64,000 nucleotides of DNA, taken from positions 1 to 64,000 of the forward strand of contig NZ_JACXIY010000006.1 of the NCBI RefSeq assembly GCF_014705655.1. Reading direction: 5' to 3'. Every line of letters begins with the position of its first letter. The first letter of the stretch is position 1. This document shows positions 7,989 to 17,119 of the stretch, in pieces. The position numbers and the translations under genes were made by a program. The stretch is from Paenibacillus arenilitoris (GTDB taxonomy: Bacteria > Bacillota > Bacilli > Paenibacillales > Paenibacillaceae). The notes below the pieces were generated by a model. The model was not told the origin of the DNA. It worked only from the letters and a program-made list of their open reading frames with translations, and did not search any database.

Positions 7989-8936
7989 TTAATTCCCAGA
8001 ATGAAGGCTGCGCGCACCGACGCCCTCATGCGTCATGCGAACGGGCCGGATGCTTCCGTCTTCCTCGAAATAGAGCCGGTCGATGCAGACGACCCGGTGA
8101 TTGGCGTCGGTCTCGGTCAGCGGGCGACGGTGATAGACGATATACCATTCATCGGTGCCCGGCACCTGCAGCATGCCGTGATGCCCGGCTCCGGTCGCCA
8201 CCTCCGGGTCCTGCTGCAGGATTTTGCCGACGCGTTCGAACGGCCCGAGCGGCGAATCCGATCTCGCATAAGCGACGGAGTAGTGGGGCCCGCCCCAGCC
8301 GCCCTCGGCCCACATGAAATAATAAGAGCCGTTCCGCTTGATCATGCAAGGCCCTTCGACGAACTTGTCGGGTGTGACGGATTTGAACGTTTCCCCGTCC
8401 TCGAACGTCCCGATGCTGATCATATCATCGTTCAGCTTCACGACGTTGCAGTGGCCCCAGCCGCCGTAATAAAGGTAGGCGCTGCCGTCGTCGTCGATGA
8501 ATACGTGGGGATCGATCGGCTGCGCGCCATGATGGAACTTGCCGATCAGCGGCTTGCCGATCGCGTCGCGGTAAGGCCCTTCCGGCCGGTCGGCGACGGC
8601 GACGCCGATCCCGCCGATTTCATCGTCGCTTTGAATGTCGTTCGCGGCGAAGTAATAATAATATTTGCCGCCTCGCTCGATCGGCGACGGGGCCCATAGC
8701 GCCCGCCATGCCCAAGCGATGCTCTTCATCTCCAATATCCGCTCCGCCTTCGTCCAGTTCACCAGATCGGTCGAATGGAAGGCGTCGAAGAAGGTTTGGT
8801 CGTTATAAGGCGCGGAATAGGTCGGATAAATCCAATACTTGCCTTCGAACACGCGGCCCTCGGGATCCGCGTACCATCCGGGAAACAGCGGATTCCCGGA
8901 CGTCGATTTCTCGTTTACGGCGCTTTGTTCACTCAC
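7989..8936 (-). CDS. Glycoside hydrolase family 43 enzyme
   Basis: 315 residues. GTG 8936 is chosen because AAGGAGG lies eight bases upstream; the in-frame GTG at 8942 is too close. The sequence follows the five-bladed propeller pattern of GH43, with the three catalytic acids visible: D24 in WYADP, D142 in QPIDPHVF and E194 in VEGP. GH43 members are beta-xylosidases, alpha-arabinofuranosidases or arabinanases. There is no signal peptide, so it should act on imported oligosaccharides in the cytosol. It is the last gene of the minus-strand transporter cluster, consistent with arabinose/xylose-containing oligosaccharides as substrate. Confidence 0.88.
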   Translation of the reverse strand: MSEQSAVNEKSTSGNPLFPGWYADPEGRVFEGKYWIYPTYSAPYNDQTFFDAFHSTDLVNWTKAERILEMKSIAWAWRALWAPSPIERGGKYYYYFAANDIQSDDEIGGIGVAVADRPEGPYRDAIGKPLIGKFHHGAQPIDPHVFIDDDGSAYLYYGGWGHCNVVKLNDDMISIGTFEDGETFKSVTPDKFVEGPCMIKRNGSYYFMWAEGGWGGPHYSVAYARSDSPLGPFERVGKILQQDPEVATGAGHHGMLQVPGTDEWYIVYHRRPLTETDANHRVVCIDRLYFEEDGSIRPVRMTHEGVGARSLHSGN

Positions 8937-9046
8937 TTGCACGGCCTCCTTGGTTATGGCGAACTTGCAGCTGTCGCCGCAATCTTGCTTTTTCGATTAT
9001 AGCAAACGGATGACGCCCCCGGTAGTAACCCGCTTTGCGAATAGAA

Positions 9047-9078
9047 GCGCCTCCGCTAGCGGCCGCAGACGGAGGCGC
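9047..9078 (-). terminator. Intra-operon hairpin after the binding-protein gene
   Basis: GCGCCTCCG (9047-9055) pairs with CGGAGGCGC (9070-9078), twelve bases after the stop of the lipoprotein gene read on minus. The T-tract is weak, so it may be a 3'-end mRNA stabiliser or partial terminator that lowers GH43 expression relative to the lipoprotein. Confidence 0.5.
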
Positions 9079-9089
9079 TCCTAGCTGAC

Positions 9090-10706
9090 TTACGAGTTCG
9101 AGTAACGCTCGTACTGCGCTTTCTTGATTTCGAGGTAGCGGCCCGCGCCCATTTGCTCCAGCGTCTTGACGTAATCGTCCCACTGAGCGCCGTTAATGTC
9201 CCACTCGCCGGTAATGAATTTGACGCGGGATTCCGTAATGTACTGATTGATATCCGTCAAAATCGGAATCGTCTCGCCGCTTTCCTCGGCGGACGGCATG
9301 AACTTCGGCCAGCGCTCGCCGGTCGCGTATTTCTCGGCGTCCTCCGGCGTCTGCCGGAATTCGTCCATCATCGTCGCGCCCTTGACGACGCGGCGCATCA
9401 CGGCATCCGGCTCCAGATACGGGTAGAAGCCGCCGTATACGTTATCGACGTACTGCAGCGCGCCGAGCTGCTGCCCGCCCTCGTAGTTCGCGATTTCGTC
9501 AATGTATTTCGGCTTGCCGTCGACCATATTGTACGTGACGCCTTCCTTGCCGAAGAAGCCGAAGTTCGCCCCTTCCTCGCCGTACCAGAAGTCGATCCAC
9601 TTGATCGTTTCCTCCGGATGCTTGTTCTTGTCGGTGATCATGAACTGCGTCACGCCGCGCGCGGGATTGTCGATCCAGTTCAGCATCCTTCCTCCCGGTC
9701 CTTCCAGGGCGTGGACGCCGACATAGCTCTCGACCATCTTGTCGCCGATGTAGCTCGGCGATACCCATGAGAATACGCCGACCTGATTTTTGGCGCCGGC
9801 CGCAACCCAATTGCCGTACTCCATGTTCGTGAACGTCTCCGGATGCATCAGCTCCTCTTGCCAGAGCATCGCCATGTACTTCCATACTTCGCGGTACTTC
9901 CCGTCGGTGAAGATCAGCTTGATCTGATCGTCCGTATCTTTGTAGATCCACTGGGAAGCGCCTTGCAGGCCGCCGTTGCCCATGCCGAAGCTGCCGAACA
10001 GCTGCTGCTCGAGCATGCCGATATTGCCCGGATACGCAAGCGGATATTCGTCGCTTGGGTCGCCGTTGCCGTTCGCGTCCTTGTCGCGGAATTCCTTCAG
10101 CATCGCGGTGAATTCGTCGATCGTCTGCGGCGGCTCGAGGCCCAGGTTGGTCAGCCAGGTATGATTGACATAATAGCGAAGCGAAGCGTCCATTATGGAA
10201 GAATCGACGTAAGGGAGCGAATAAATATGACCGTCCGGCGCCGTGACGGCTTTTTTGATCTCCGGATATTTCGCGAACAAATCCGTGAGGTTCGGCGCGT
10301 TGGTTTCGATCAGCTCCTCAAGGGGCAGGAAGATGCCCTGCGCGCCGTACTTGACGACCTCGTCGATCGAGAAGCCCATCGAGCCGAAGAACGCCTCCGG
10401 ATAGTCGCCCGACGACATCATCAAGTTTTTCTTCTCGCCCACCGTCGCGTCCGGAATGGCGACCCAGTCGACCTTGACGCCCGACATCTTCTCGTATTCC
10501 TTCCACATCCACAAATCTTGCGGCGCCGGCGCGATGTCCGGGAAGATGCGCTTGGCCATCTGGATCGTGACGGCTTCGCTGCCGCTCCCGTTTCCGCTTC
10601 CTTCGGCGTCGTTGCCGCCGTCCCCGTTGCCGCCCGAGCTGCAGCCGGCCGTAACGGCCGCAAGCGACAAGCCGACCGCGAATGCTTTCCACGCTTTCTT
10701 CTTCAT
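9090..10706 (-). CDS. Extracellular sugar-binding lipoprotein of a CUT1 ABC importer
   Basis: 538 residues; ATG with AGAGGGG eight bases upstream. The N-terminus is a type II signal peptide (MKKKAWKAFAVGLSLAAVTAGC) with lipobox TAGC, so the mature protein starts at Cys and is lipid-anchored. A Gly/Asn/Ser-rich spacer follows. The remainder has the family 1 solute-binding pattern of LplA/YtcQ-type proteins (PDATVGEKKNLMMSSGDYPE, then NGNGDPSDEYPLAY near a calcium-site-like loop). Length is typical for this Paenibacillus subgroup. Two permease genes lie upstream in the same orientation. It should capture oligosaccharides for the GH43 enzyme. Confidence 0.9.
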   Translation of the reverse strand: MKKKAWKAFAVGLSLAAVTAGCSSGGNGDGGNDAEGSGNGSGSEAVTIQMAKRIFPDIAPAPQDLWMWKEYEKMSGVKVDWVAIPDATVGEKKNLMMSSGDYPEAFFGSMGFSIDEVVKYGAQGIFLPLEELIETNAPNLTDLFAKYPEIKKAVTAPDGHIYSLPYVDSSIMDASLRYYVNHTWLTNLGLEPPQTIDEFTAMLKEFRDKDANGNGDPSDEYPLAYPGNIGMLEQQLFGSFGMGNGGLQGASQWIYKDTDDQIKLIFTDGKYREVWKYMAMLWQEELMHPETFTNMEYGNWVAAGAKNQVGVFSWVSPSYIGDKMVESYVGVHALEGPGGRMLNWIDNPARGVTQFMITDKNKHPEETIKWIDFWYGEEGANFGFFGKEGVTYNMVDGKPKYIDEIANYEGGQQLGALQYVDNVYGGFYPYLEPDAVMRRVVKGATMMDEFRQTPEDAEKYATGERWPKFMPSAEESGETIPILTDINQYITESRVKFITGEWDINGAQWDDYVKTLEQMGAGRYLEIKKAQYERYSNS

Positions 10707-10820
10707 GCGTTCAACCCCTCTACCATTATTGTGAAAACGGACATTTGCCTTGCATCTATTCGCAGCGGACGAGGCGGTACCGCGGACCGCGCCGCCGGCC
10801 TGGAACCGGTTATTCGCCGA

Positions 10821-11720
10821 TCAGCCCTTGAGCGAGCCGATCAGTATCCCTTTCTTGAAAAACCTCGACATCATCGGATAGATGACGAGCAGCGGAAGGC
10901 TGGATACGATGACGACGGCGTACTTGATCCCTTCCATGACGGCCATCCGCTCCGAGAACCGCTCGTCGACCATCGTCGCCCCGACCATATCCTTGAACTG
11001 GTTCTGCACGAGAATTTCGCGGAGAATGAGCTGCAGCGGGAATTGGTCCCGCGTTTGCAGGTAGACAAGGGCGTGGAAGTAGGAATTCCAATGGCCGACC
11101 CCGTAGAACAGGACGAGAACGGCGATGATCGGGACCGAGAGCGGAAGGACGATTTTGTACAAAATTTGAAAGTCGTTGCAGCCGTCCACGTGGGCGCTCT
11201 CCTCGAGCTCCTGCGGGATGTTCGTCTGAAAATACGTTCGCATGATGACGGCGTTGTAGACGCTCATGGCCATCGGCAGCACCATGACCCAGAACGTGTC
11301 GAGCAGATGAAGCTGCTTGTTGATCAAGTAAGACGGAATGAGGCCGCCCGAGAAGAACATCGTGAACACGAAGTAAAAGGTAAATGCCGATTTGCCGTAA
11401 AAATCGCGCCGGGACAGCGGGTAAGCGGCCAGCGTCGTCATGACGATATTGACAAGCGTGCCGATCGTCGTGTACAGAATCGAGTTGAAGAAGCCTTGCC
11501 AGATGTCTTTGTTGTCGAAGACGGCTTTGTAGCTCTCGAAATTCACTTTGGCCGGCCACAGCCTCAGCGGGTCGTTGTAAATCGCGACGGGGTCGCTGAG
11601 CGAAGCGATGACGACGAACAGGAGCGGGTATGCGATAAGCAGGATGACGATGATCAACACCGCCGTATTGACGGCGTCGAGCGCTTGGTCCAAGCGGGTG
11701 CGCTTTACGTTTTCGAGCAT
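10821..11720 (-). CDS. CUT1 ABC sugar permease (YtcP/LplC-like)
   Basis: 299 residues. ATG 11720 is preferred to the GTG at 11732, which overlaps the GGAGG. Six predicted membrane helices begin at residue 18 (AVLIIVILLIAYPLLFVVIA). The cytoplasmic EAA loop, which docks on the ATPase, reads ELEESAHVDGCNDFQILYKIVLP. The sequence ends with FFKKGILIGSLKG, a typical tail for this family. It lies between the upstream permease and the lipoprotein gene and would form the second half of the membrane channel. No ATPase is encoded nearby, so a shared MsmX-type ATPase is expected. Confidence 0.9.
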   Translation of the reverse strand: MLENVKRTRLDQALDAVNTAVLIIVILLIAYPLLFVVIASLSDPVAIYNDPLRLWPAKVNFESYKAVFDNKDIWQGFFNSILYTTIGTLVNIVMTTLAAYPLSRRDFYGKSAFTFYFVFTMFFSGGLIPSYLINKQLHLLDTFWVMVLPMAMSVYNAVIMRTYFQTNIPQELEESAHVDGCNDFQILYKIVLPLSVPIIAVLVLFYGVGHWNSYFHALVYLQTRDQFPLQLILREILVQNQFKDMVGATMVDERFSERMAVMEGIKYAVVIVSSLPLLVIYPMMSRFFKKGILIGSLKG

Positions 11721-11745
11721 GCCGGGGGTCACCTCCGTTAATGAA

Positions 11746-12717
11746 TTACCATAGACTCGTATTGCCGACCCGGCGGGCGAAGGCGTTGACGAGAATGAGC
11801 AGAATGAACGTGACGACGTTGTTGAACAGGCCGATCGCGGCGGAGAAGCTGTATTGCGCCCCCTGGATGCCGCTCTTGTAGACGTAGGTCGAGATGACCT
11901 CGGAGGCCGACGCGTTCGTGCCGGTCTGGAGCAGCAATATTTTCTCGAAGCCGACGTTCAGGATGTTGCCCATGCTTAAGATCGAGATGATGACGATGGT
12001 CGGCAAAATGTTCGGGAGCGTCACGTTCCAGATGCGCTGCAGCTTGTTCGCTCCGTCGAGATACGCCGCCTCGTATTGATCCGGCGATATGCCGGACATG
12101 GCGGCAAAGTAGATGAGGGAGCCCCATCCGACGCCCTGCCAGACGTCCGACCAGACGACGATGTGCCAGAAATATTTCGCCTCGGCCAGGAAGTTGATCG
12201 ATTCGCCGCCGAACGCTTTGACGATGGCGTTCAGCACGCCGGTCTCCGGGCGGATGAAAAATAAAATGATGCCTCCCGCGACGACGACCGAGATGAAGTT
12301 CGGCGCGTACGATATCGTCTGGGCGAGCCCTCTCAGCCGTTTGAAGCGAAGCTCGTGGAACATGAGCGCGAGGAGGATCGGGAGCGGGATGCCGACGAGA
12401 AGCCCGTACAGGCTGATGCCGACCGTGTTCTTGATCAGCCGCCAGAAGTAGAAGGAATTGAAATAGCGTTCGAAGTGATCGAAGCCGATCCACGGGCTGG
12501 CCATAATGCCTCTGGCGGGCATAAAATCCTTGAACGCGATTTGCACGCCGTACAGCGGCCAATAGTGCCAAATGAGGAAATAGACGACGGGCGGAAAAAT
12601 GATGACATACAGCATCCAGTTCTTCTTGAGCTTTCTCTTCGCTTCGTGCAGCCGTCCCCGCTTGGGGAGCGGGCGGTTGTCCGGCTGCGGGCGGCCGACA
12701 ATGGCTTGTTGTCGCAT
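11746..12717 (-). CDS. CUT1 ABC sugar permease (YteP/LplB-like)
   Basis: 323 residues; ATG with GGAGG eight bases upstream. A 34-residue basic N-terminus precedes six membrane helices (first WMLYVIIFPPVVYFLIWHYW). The EAA loop reads YEAAYLDGANKLQRIWNVTLP. It is the first gene of the minus-strand operon. Transcription should start in the AT-rich tract to its right (12805-12890), where a cre-like operator and a tandem 15-bp duplication lie between promoter and gene. Only 25 bases separate it from the next permease. Confidence 0.9.
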   Translation of the reverse strand: MRQQAIVGRPQPDNRPLPKRGRLHEAKRKLKKNWMLYVIIFPPVVYFLIWHYWPLYGVQIAFKDFMPARGIMASPWIGFDHFERYFNSFYFWRLIKNTVGISLYGLLVGIPLPILLALMFHELRFKRLRGLAQTISYAPNFISVVVAGGIILFFIRPETGVLNAIVKAFGGESINFLAEAKYFWHIVVWSDVWQGVGWGSLIYFAAMSGISPDQYEAAYLDGANKLQRIWNVTLPNILPTIVIISILSMGNILNVGFEKILLLQTGTNASASEVISTYVYKSGIQGAQYSFSAAIGLFNNVVTFILLILVNAFARRVGNTSLW

Positions 12718-12766
12718 GGAAGCATCCTCCTTCGTTCGAATCGGTAGGGCGCGGAACGCCTATTTG

Positions 12767-12780
12767 TTAAAGCGCTTTCA
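12767..12780 (-). promoter_or_regulatory. cre-like CcpA operator in the transporter leader
   Basis: On the minus strand the site reads TGAAAGCGCTTTAA, a near-perfect match to the cre pattern TGNAANCGNTNNCN with a palindromic AAGCGCTT core. It lies about 50 bases before the permease start, so CcpA binding would block transcription when glucose is present. It is alternatively the operator of the adjacent GntR/LacI-type repressor. Confidence 0.6.
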
Positions 12781-12802
12781 CTGGAATCGCTTTCACTGGA
12801 AT
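12773..12802. repeat. Perfect tandem duplication of a 15-bp operator segment
   Basis: CGCTTTCACTGGAAT occurs twice head to tail (12773-12787 and 12788-12802). The first copy contains half of the cre-like operator, so the second copy supplies an extra half-site. The rest of 12803-13085 is AT-rich promoter DNA (TATATT-type boxes near 12824-12835) with no gene. Confidence 0.75.
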
Positions 12803-13085
12803 AAAAATCTCCATTCAATTTGTTATATTAAATATATTGTTAACAATGTATAGTAAGTAATATAATTCAATTATCCTTATCTGTCAATTGCAGGGAAGAG
12901 AGAAGATGAAAGTTGATAGAATTGGCCTTCTTTGGGGTTTGAATGATACTGTTCGATGATGTGACGGTATGAATTTGTTGATAGCGGATCCTCTGAAATA
13001 GCAGTTTTTAGTCTAATATGTTTAATATGATATTATCAAATTATACCACGTATTGTAATCGGTCTTACTCCGTCAGTCAATCGCA

Positions 13086-13130
13086 GGAAAAACAAAAAAC
13101 CGCCAACAGGATATGATCCTGTTAACGGTT
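13086..13130 (-). terminator. Terminator of the GntR/LacI-type regulator
   Basis: On minus, AACCGTTAACAGGATC folds against ATCCTGTTGGCGGTT and is followed by TTTTTGTTTTT. The stem begins at the stop codon itself. This separates the regulator from the transporter operon. Confidence 0.85.
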
Positions 13131-14416
13131 CATCCGCTTCTCGGCGGCCCGACCGACTCCCCTTCCATCAACGTTACCGGAACGACCATCCTTTTCTCGA
13201 CCGGCCGGCCCTCCATCAACTCCACCAGCGCGTCCGCCGCCATCTCTCCCATCTTGTACGGATCCTGCGCCACGCAGGCAAGCGCGGTATGGTGCAGAAT
13301 CGGACTGCCCGGCTGATCGAACGTGATCATCGACAGATCGTCCGGGATGCGGCGTTCGAGCCTTCTCAGCGTATAGACGACGAGGAGGGCCGTCGACAGA
13401 TTCAGCGTGACGACGGCCGTCACCTTCTCGTACTGCCTGAAATAGTGCTCGGCCTGGGCGACCAGCCCCTCATCCGGTACGGCTCCCTTGAGCGACGCCC
13501 AATTGCCGACGATGTTGCAGAGCGGATAAGGTGTACCTCCGGCGTCGTGAATCGCCTTAAGCGCGCCGTTCAGCCTGTCTTCGACCGTCTCGACTCCGCC
13601 GATATCGTGCGACAGAATGCCGATGTGGCGATGACCGAGGTCGGTCAGCCCGCGAACGGCCCGGTACGCGCCGTCGTAATTGTCGGAGCAGACGGAGTGA
13701 TTGTCGATTCCCCGCAAATAGCGGTCGATGAGCACATGCGGGAATCGTTCGATTTTGAGCCGCAATATTTCTTCATTGTAAATTTCGCCGGTTCTAGGGA
13801 AGATGACGATCCCTTTGGCCCCGTTCCTCACGGCCTCGACGATGGCCCGCTTCTCGCGCTCCAAATCGATGTGGGTCAGCCGCAGCTCGACCCGCAGGCC
13901 GTGTTCCGACAGCCGGTCGCATAGCGATTCGGTGATCGAAGAGGCGTACCGCGACAACAGATCGGGCATGATGACCGTGACCATTGGCGCTGATGGCTCC
14001 GTGACGGATGGCGGATCCGCAGGAAGCGGGACTTTAGGCGCTTCTGCGGGGGCCGGGGACGGCGTATCGGGCTTGCCGTCCGCCGGGGAGAAGGAGGAAG
14101 GTCCCTCGGGCTGCGGCCTTTCCGCCGCGTCCGTATCGCGCGAACCATGCGGCGCCGCGCCGCCGGCCGGCGATAACGCCGCTTCGGCGCGGCTCGTCAC
14201 GAAGGTGCCTTTCCCTTTGATCCGATAGATGAGATCCCGATCCACCAGTTCGGACAACGCCCGCTTCACCGTTAACCGGCTGACGCCGAACAGCTCCGCA
14301 AGCTGCGTTTCGGTAGGCAGTCTGGCATCCGGCGGCAATTCGCGGCTTGTGACGAGGTGTTCGACGTAGTTGCGTATTTTCATAAACAGATGTTCGGTCG
14401 GTATCGGTTTCTTCAA
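13130..14416 (-). CDS. GntR/LacI hybrid repressor (AraR-type)
   Basis: 428 residues from TTG 14416, which has GGAG about nine bases upstream; the longer frame to 14533 lacks coding character. Residues about 10-75 are a GntR winged helix (LPTETQLAELFGVSRLTVKRALSELV, with wing IKGKGTFV). A long Pro/Ala-rich linker (about 76-150) follows and is unusual in size. The rest is a LacI-type periplasmic-binding fold (VTVIMPDLLSRYASSITESL, then DRYLRGIDNHSVCSDN and LGHRHIGILSHD). AraR of Bacillus has this domain order and responds to arabinose. The position directly upstream of a GH43/ABC operon supports a pentose-oligosaccharide inducer. An inverted repeat upstream may be its own operator. Confidence 0.87.
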   Translation of the reverse strand: MKKPIPTEHLFMKIRNYVEHLVTSRELPPDARLPTETQLAELFGVSRLTVKRALSELVDRDLIYRIKGKGTFVTSRAEAALSPAGGAAPHGSRDTDAAERPQPEGPSSFSPADGKPDTPSPAPAEAPKVPLPADPPSVTEPSAPMVTVIMPDLLSRYASSITESLCDRLSEHGLRVELRLTHIDLEREKRAIVEAVRNGAKGIVIFPRTGEIYNEEILRLKIERFPHVLIDRYLRGIDNHSVCSDNYDGAYRAVRGLTDLGHRHIGILSHDIGGVETVEDRLNGALKAIHDAGGTPYPLCNIVGNWASLKGAVPDEGLVAQAEHYFRQYEKVTAVVTLNLSTALLVVYTLRRLERRIPDDLSMITFDQPGSPILHHTALACVAQDPYKMGEMAADALVELMEGRPVEKRMVVPVTLMEGESVGPPRSG

Positions 14417-14462
14417 AGGCTCTGCTCCTTCTCCCGGTTCGTGGTTGGCGTTCTGGTGCTTA

Positions 14463-14477
14463 GTATATTCAGTATAC
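14463..14477. promoter_or_regulatory. Small inverted repeat upstream of the AraR-type gene
   Basis: GTATA-TTCAG-TATAC lies about 47 bases before the TTG start. On the minus strand it overlaps a TATACT box, so it could be an autoregulatory operator over the -10 region. Short and AT-rich, so chance is possible. Confidence 0.35.
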
Positions 14478-14784
14478 AACCTAATTCCGGCGAACGGGAG
14501 AAAAATGTGCCCTTCGGATGCGGCGGCATGCATCGAAAGCCTCGCTTCGGCGCGGGAACTTGGGATTCCGCTTTATAACGGTTTTTTTGTTGTCATTGGC
14601 TTGTCAATCGAATGATTGAATAGGAAATTAAGACTATTATTATATAGGTCATCTGTCCCTGATTTATAAAACTTCCGTAAATTTGGTAAATTTACTGGTT
14701 AATTATTCCGATAACAAAGGTTGCCGACCTATTTTGCCTGCACAGACATAAGCGAGAACATAGAGAGAAAGGAAGAGAGAGAGC
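14478..14784. other. Intergenic promoter region of the acyltransferase gene
   Basis: About 300 bases between the divergent regulator and acyltransferase genes. The left part is GC-rich; 14580-14700 is AT-rich (TTGTCA at 14600, TATTAT near 14638) and may hold the plus-strand promoter. I see no RNA gene or reading frame. Confidence 0.35.
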
Positions 14785-15354
14785 ATGTTTAAGCGAGTGG
14801 AGAATGAGCTGGAATTGGCGATGTTTAACGGCATCTGGACGACGGTTTGGAAGGAGAAAGGGTTTGAGCTGGAATTTTCGGATCGGGCGCTTGAACGGTT
14901 CGTCGTCGTGACGGAGGAAGGGCATTACGTAGGGACGGCCGAAATTAAGCCGTACAGCGCAGCCGAAAGCCCGATTAACGAAGCGGCCCCGTTCCATGAT
15001 CATCCGAAGGTCGTCCAGGCGGGAGGGGCAGTCGCGGAAATCGACAAAATGGCGCTTCTCAAGCCGTACCGCGGGCGCTATATTTCCGATCTGCTGTCCT
15101 CGGCCGTCTACTTCGCGGAAAAGCTGCAGTTCAAATTTTTCGTGTCGCTGCTTGAACCGGTATTTTTGCGGGCGCTGCGCGTTACGTTCCGGGTGCCGTT
15201 GGAGAAAATCGGAGATAAAACCTTTTATAAAGGCGACGACGTCATTCCGGTCTTATTCGATATGGAGCAAATGTACCGGAACAAGTCCCGTTACGCATGG
15301 CTTGCTTATTCGGATCCGGTAACCGCAACGGGCCGCGCGGGATCGTCGGGATAG
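14785..15354 (+). CDS. FeeM-like GNAT N-acyltransferase
   Basis: 189 residues; ATG with AAGGAAGAGAGAG just upstream. The central part reads VAEIDKMALLKPYRGRYISD, the GNAT signature in which beta-4 EIxxLA and the R/Q-x-x-G-x-G/A-like loop are seen in N-acyl amino acid synthases (FeeM) and related autoinducer-synthase-fold enzymes. LEPVFLRALRVTFRVPLEKIG is the usual downstream helix-strand. These enzymes use acyl-ACP or acyl-CoA to acylate an amine. There is no signal peptide. The gene is 46 bases upstream of a chemoreceptor gene and probably cotranscribed with it. The substrate is unknown. Confidence 0.7.
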   Translation: MFKRVENELELAMFNGIWTTVWKEKGFELEFSDRALERFVVVTEEGHYVGTAEIKPYSAAESPINEAAPFHDHPKVVQAGGAVAEIDKMALLKPYRGRYISDLLSSAVYFAEKLQFKFFVSLLEPVFLRALRVTFRVPLEKIGDKTFYKGDDVIPVLFDMEQMYRNKSRYAWLAYSDPVTATGRAGSSG

Positions 15355-15400
15355 CGTCGAGCCAAACCTACACAGTCCATGAAAAGAAGGCGGTAATGTC

Positions 15401-16882
15401 ATGAAGAGAGAGCTAACGGAGATAGATAAACGCAATCGGCTGCTGATCAAAATCGTATGGAGCCTGCTGGCCCTTGGCATCGCGACGGATTTGGCCATAG
15501 GGCTTCCGGCGGAGATGATCCTGCTTCTGGCCGGCGTAGGCGTCGCTTCGTGCGGCGTCGCCACGGTCCTGACGTACCGGGGCATCCTGTCCGGTTATAT
15601 CAAATATTTGATACCATGCATATTGACGGCGATCGTAACGCTGCTGATCGTATCCGATCCGAACCCGATCGTGAGCACGTATTTCCTGGTTTATATCAAT
15701 TTGACGATCGTGACGCTGTACGCCGACTATAAGCCTATCATTTTTACGGGCATTCTCGGCGCGGCTCTGAGCACGCACTTATATTTGGACCCGGTTCTTC
15801 AGGAGAGGCTGTTCCCTGGAGAGTCGCTTGTCTATCTGTACCTGTACTTGATCTTCGCGACGGCCGCCCTCGGATTTTCCGCGAACTTCAGCCAGAGGCT
15901 TCAGGCGCAAGTGCTGGAGAAGCAGCGCGACGCGCTCGTCTCGAAGGATTTGGCCGAGGAGCTTCTTGCCAAGCTGAAGTCGTCCATTCTGGTTCTCACC
16001 GAGTTTAGCGGCAATCAGCAGCAGACGGTCCGCTCGACCGGAGACATCTCGAAGGAGGTTACGGCCACGTTCGCCGAAATGTCGGCCGCGATCGAGAAGC
16101 AGACGGGGACGATCATGAACGTCAGCGAGTCGACGCAATCGATCGATGCTTCCGTCAGGCAACTGCTTGACGGCACGGAGCAGCTGCAGCGGTATTCCGC
16201 GGACAATGCCGAATTGTCGGGGCAGAACCGCGAGCAGATGGCCGTGCTGGCCGCCGAAGTGGAGCGCGTACGCGAGATGATGGCGCGTACGGTGGCGATG
16301 ATGACCCGGCTGAACGAGGAGAACGACAGGGTCAGCTCCATCGTCAGCACGATCGGCGACATTGCCGAGCAGACGAACCTGCTCGCGCTGAATGCGGCGA
16401 TCGAGGCGGCGCGCGCCGGGGAGCACGGCAAAGGCTTCGCCGTCGTTTCCGGCGAGGTGCGCAAGCTTGCGGACAACGCAAGAAACGCGACGAACGAGAT
16501 TTCGGACATTTTATCGGGCATCCGTTCGCAAATCAGCGCCGTTCACGCGCAGGTGGAAAGCGGACAAACCGCCGTTACGGCCAGCAGGGACGTGTCTCGT
16601 CAGCTGGAGCGGCTTATCGGGCGCATCAACGAAAATACGGAGCTGGTGAAGCGTCATTCGGACGCGGTCGGAGACTCGGCTGGCCATTTGCACGAGCGCT
16701 ATGCGGCGATGGCCGATGAGATGACGAGCATCGCCGCGACGACGGAGCAAAATATGGCATCGGTTGAAGAGGTGCACGCCAGCATGGAAACGCAGGATAT
16801 TAAGATCCATGCCATGGTGGAAGAGTATGCGCAGCTGGATCAATTGTTATCGGAGCTGAAGGAAATGGTGGCGAAGTATTGA
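15401..16882 (+). CDS. Six-TM methyl-accepting chemotaxis-type receptor
   Basis: 493 residues; ATG with AAGGCGG seven bases upstream. Six hydrophobic helices fill residues about 12-165 ([18 protein letters not shown] to [16 protein letters not shown]) with no extracellular domain. No HAMP is recognisable; a coiled coil leads into the MCP signalling domain, whose hairpin tip reads [20 protein letters not shown] and continues [16 protein letters not shown]. Receptors with only membrane helices sense lipophilic ligands, membrane state or light, or signal to a non-flagellar CheA pathway. The upstream FeeM-like gene makes an acylated lipid a possible ligand (inference). A terminator follows. Confidence 0.87.
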   Translation: MKRELTEIDKRNRLLIKIVWSLLALGIATDLAIGLPAEMILLLAGVGVASCGVATVLTYRGILSGYIKYLIPCILTAIVTLLIVSDPNPIVSTYFLVYINLTIVTLYADYKPIIFTGILGAALSTHLYLDPVLQERLFPGESLVYLYLYLIFATAALGFSANFSQRLQAQVLEKQRDALVSKDLAEELLAKLKSSILVLTEFSGNQQQTVRSTGDISKEVTATFAEMSAAIEKQTGTIMNVSESTQSIDASVRQLLDGTEQLQRYSADNAELSGQNREQMAVLAAEVERVREMMARTVAMMTRLNEENDRVSSIVSTIGDIAEQTNLLALNAAIEAARAGEHGKGFAVVSGEVRKLADNARNATNEISDILSGIRSQISAVHAQVESGQTAVTASRDVSRQLERLIGRINENTELVKRHSDAVGDSAGHLHERYAAMADEMTSIAATTEQNMASVEEVHASMETQDIKIHAMVEEYAQLDQLLSELKEMVAKY

Positions 16883-16915
16883 TTCATTAATGTATAGCAC
16901 GCCAACGAATAAAGT

Positions 16916-16963
16916 TGTCATTTACGCAGGAGAAGCGGCGTAAATGGCAGCTTTCTTTTTTTT
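16916..16963 (+). terminator. Terminator after the chemoreceptor gene
   Basis: TGTCATTTACGC (16916-16927) pairs with GCGTAAATGGCA (16938-16949) and is followed by GCTTTCTTTTTTTTG. Confidence 0.88.
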
Positions 16964-17119
16964 GAAATTCTGATCGTTCGAGGAGTCGGTTGGCGAAGAC
17001 AGACTTGCCGGAATGTCGAAAAGAAGGACATTGCTTATGATGCGTCGTAAAAGGTACAGAACATTTCCGGGGCGATTCGAGAATCCATACCGTTCTCGAT
17101 GGAAAGGAGCCGAGCCTTG

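Noticed and set aside
7781-8029. 82-codon minus-strand frame
   Set aside because: Overlaps the 3' end of the GH43 gene and has no ribosome binding site or coding character.
9843-11741. 632-codon plus-strand frame
   Set aside because: Antisense to lipoprotein and permease genes, which show clear families; Arg/His/Asp-rich shadow translation.
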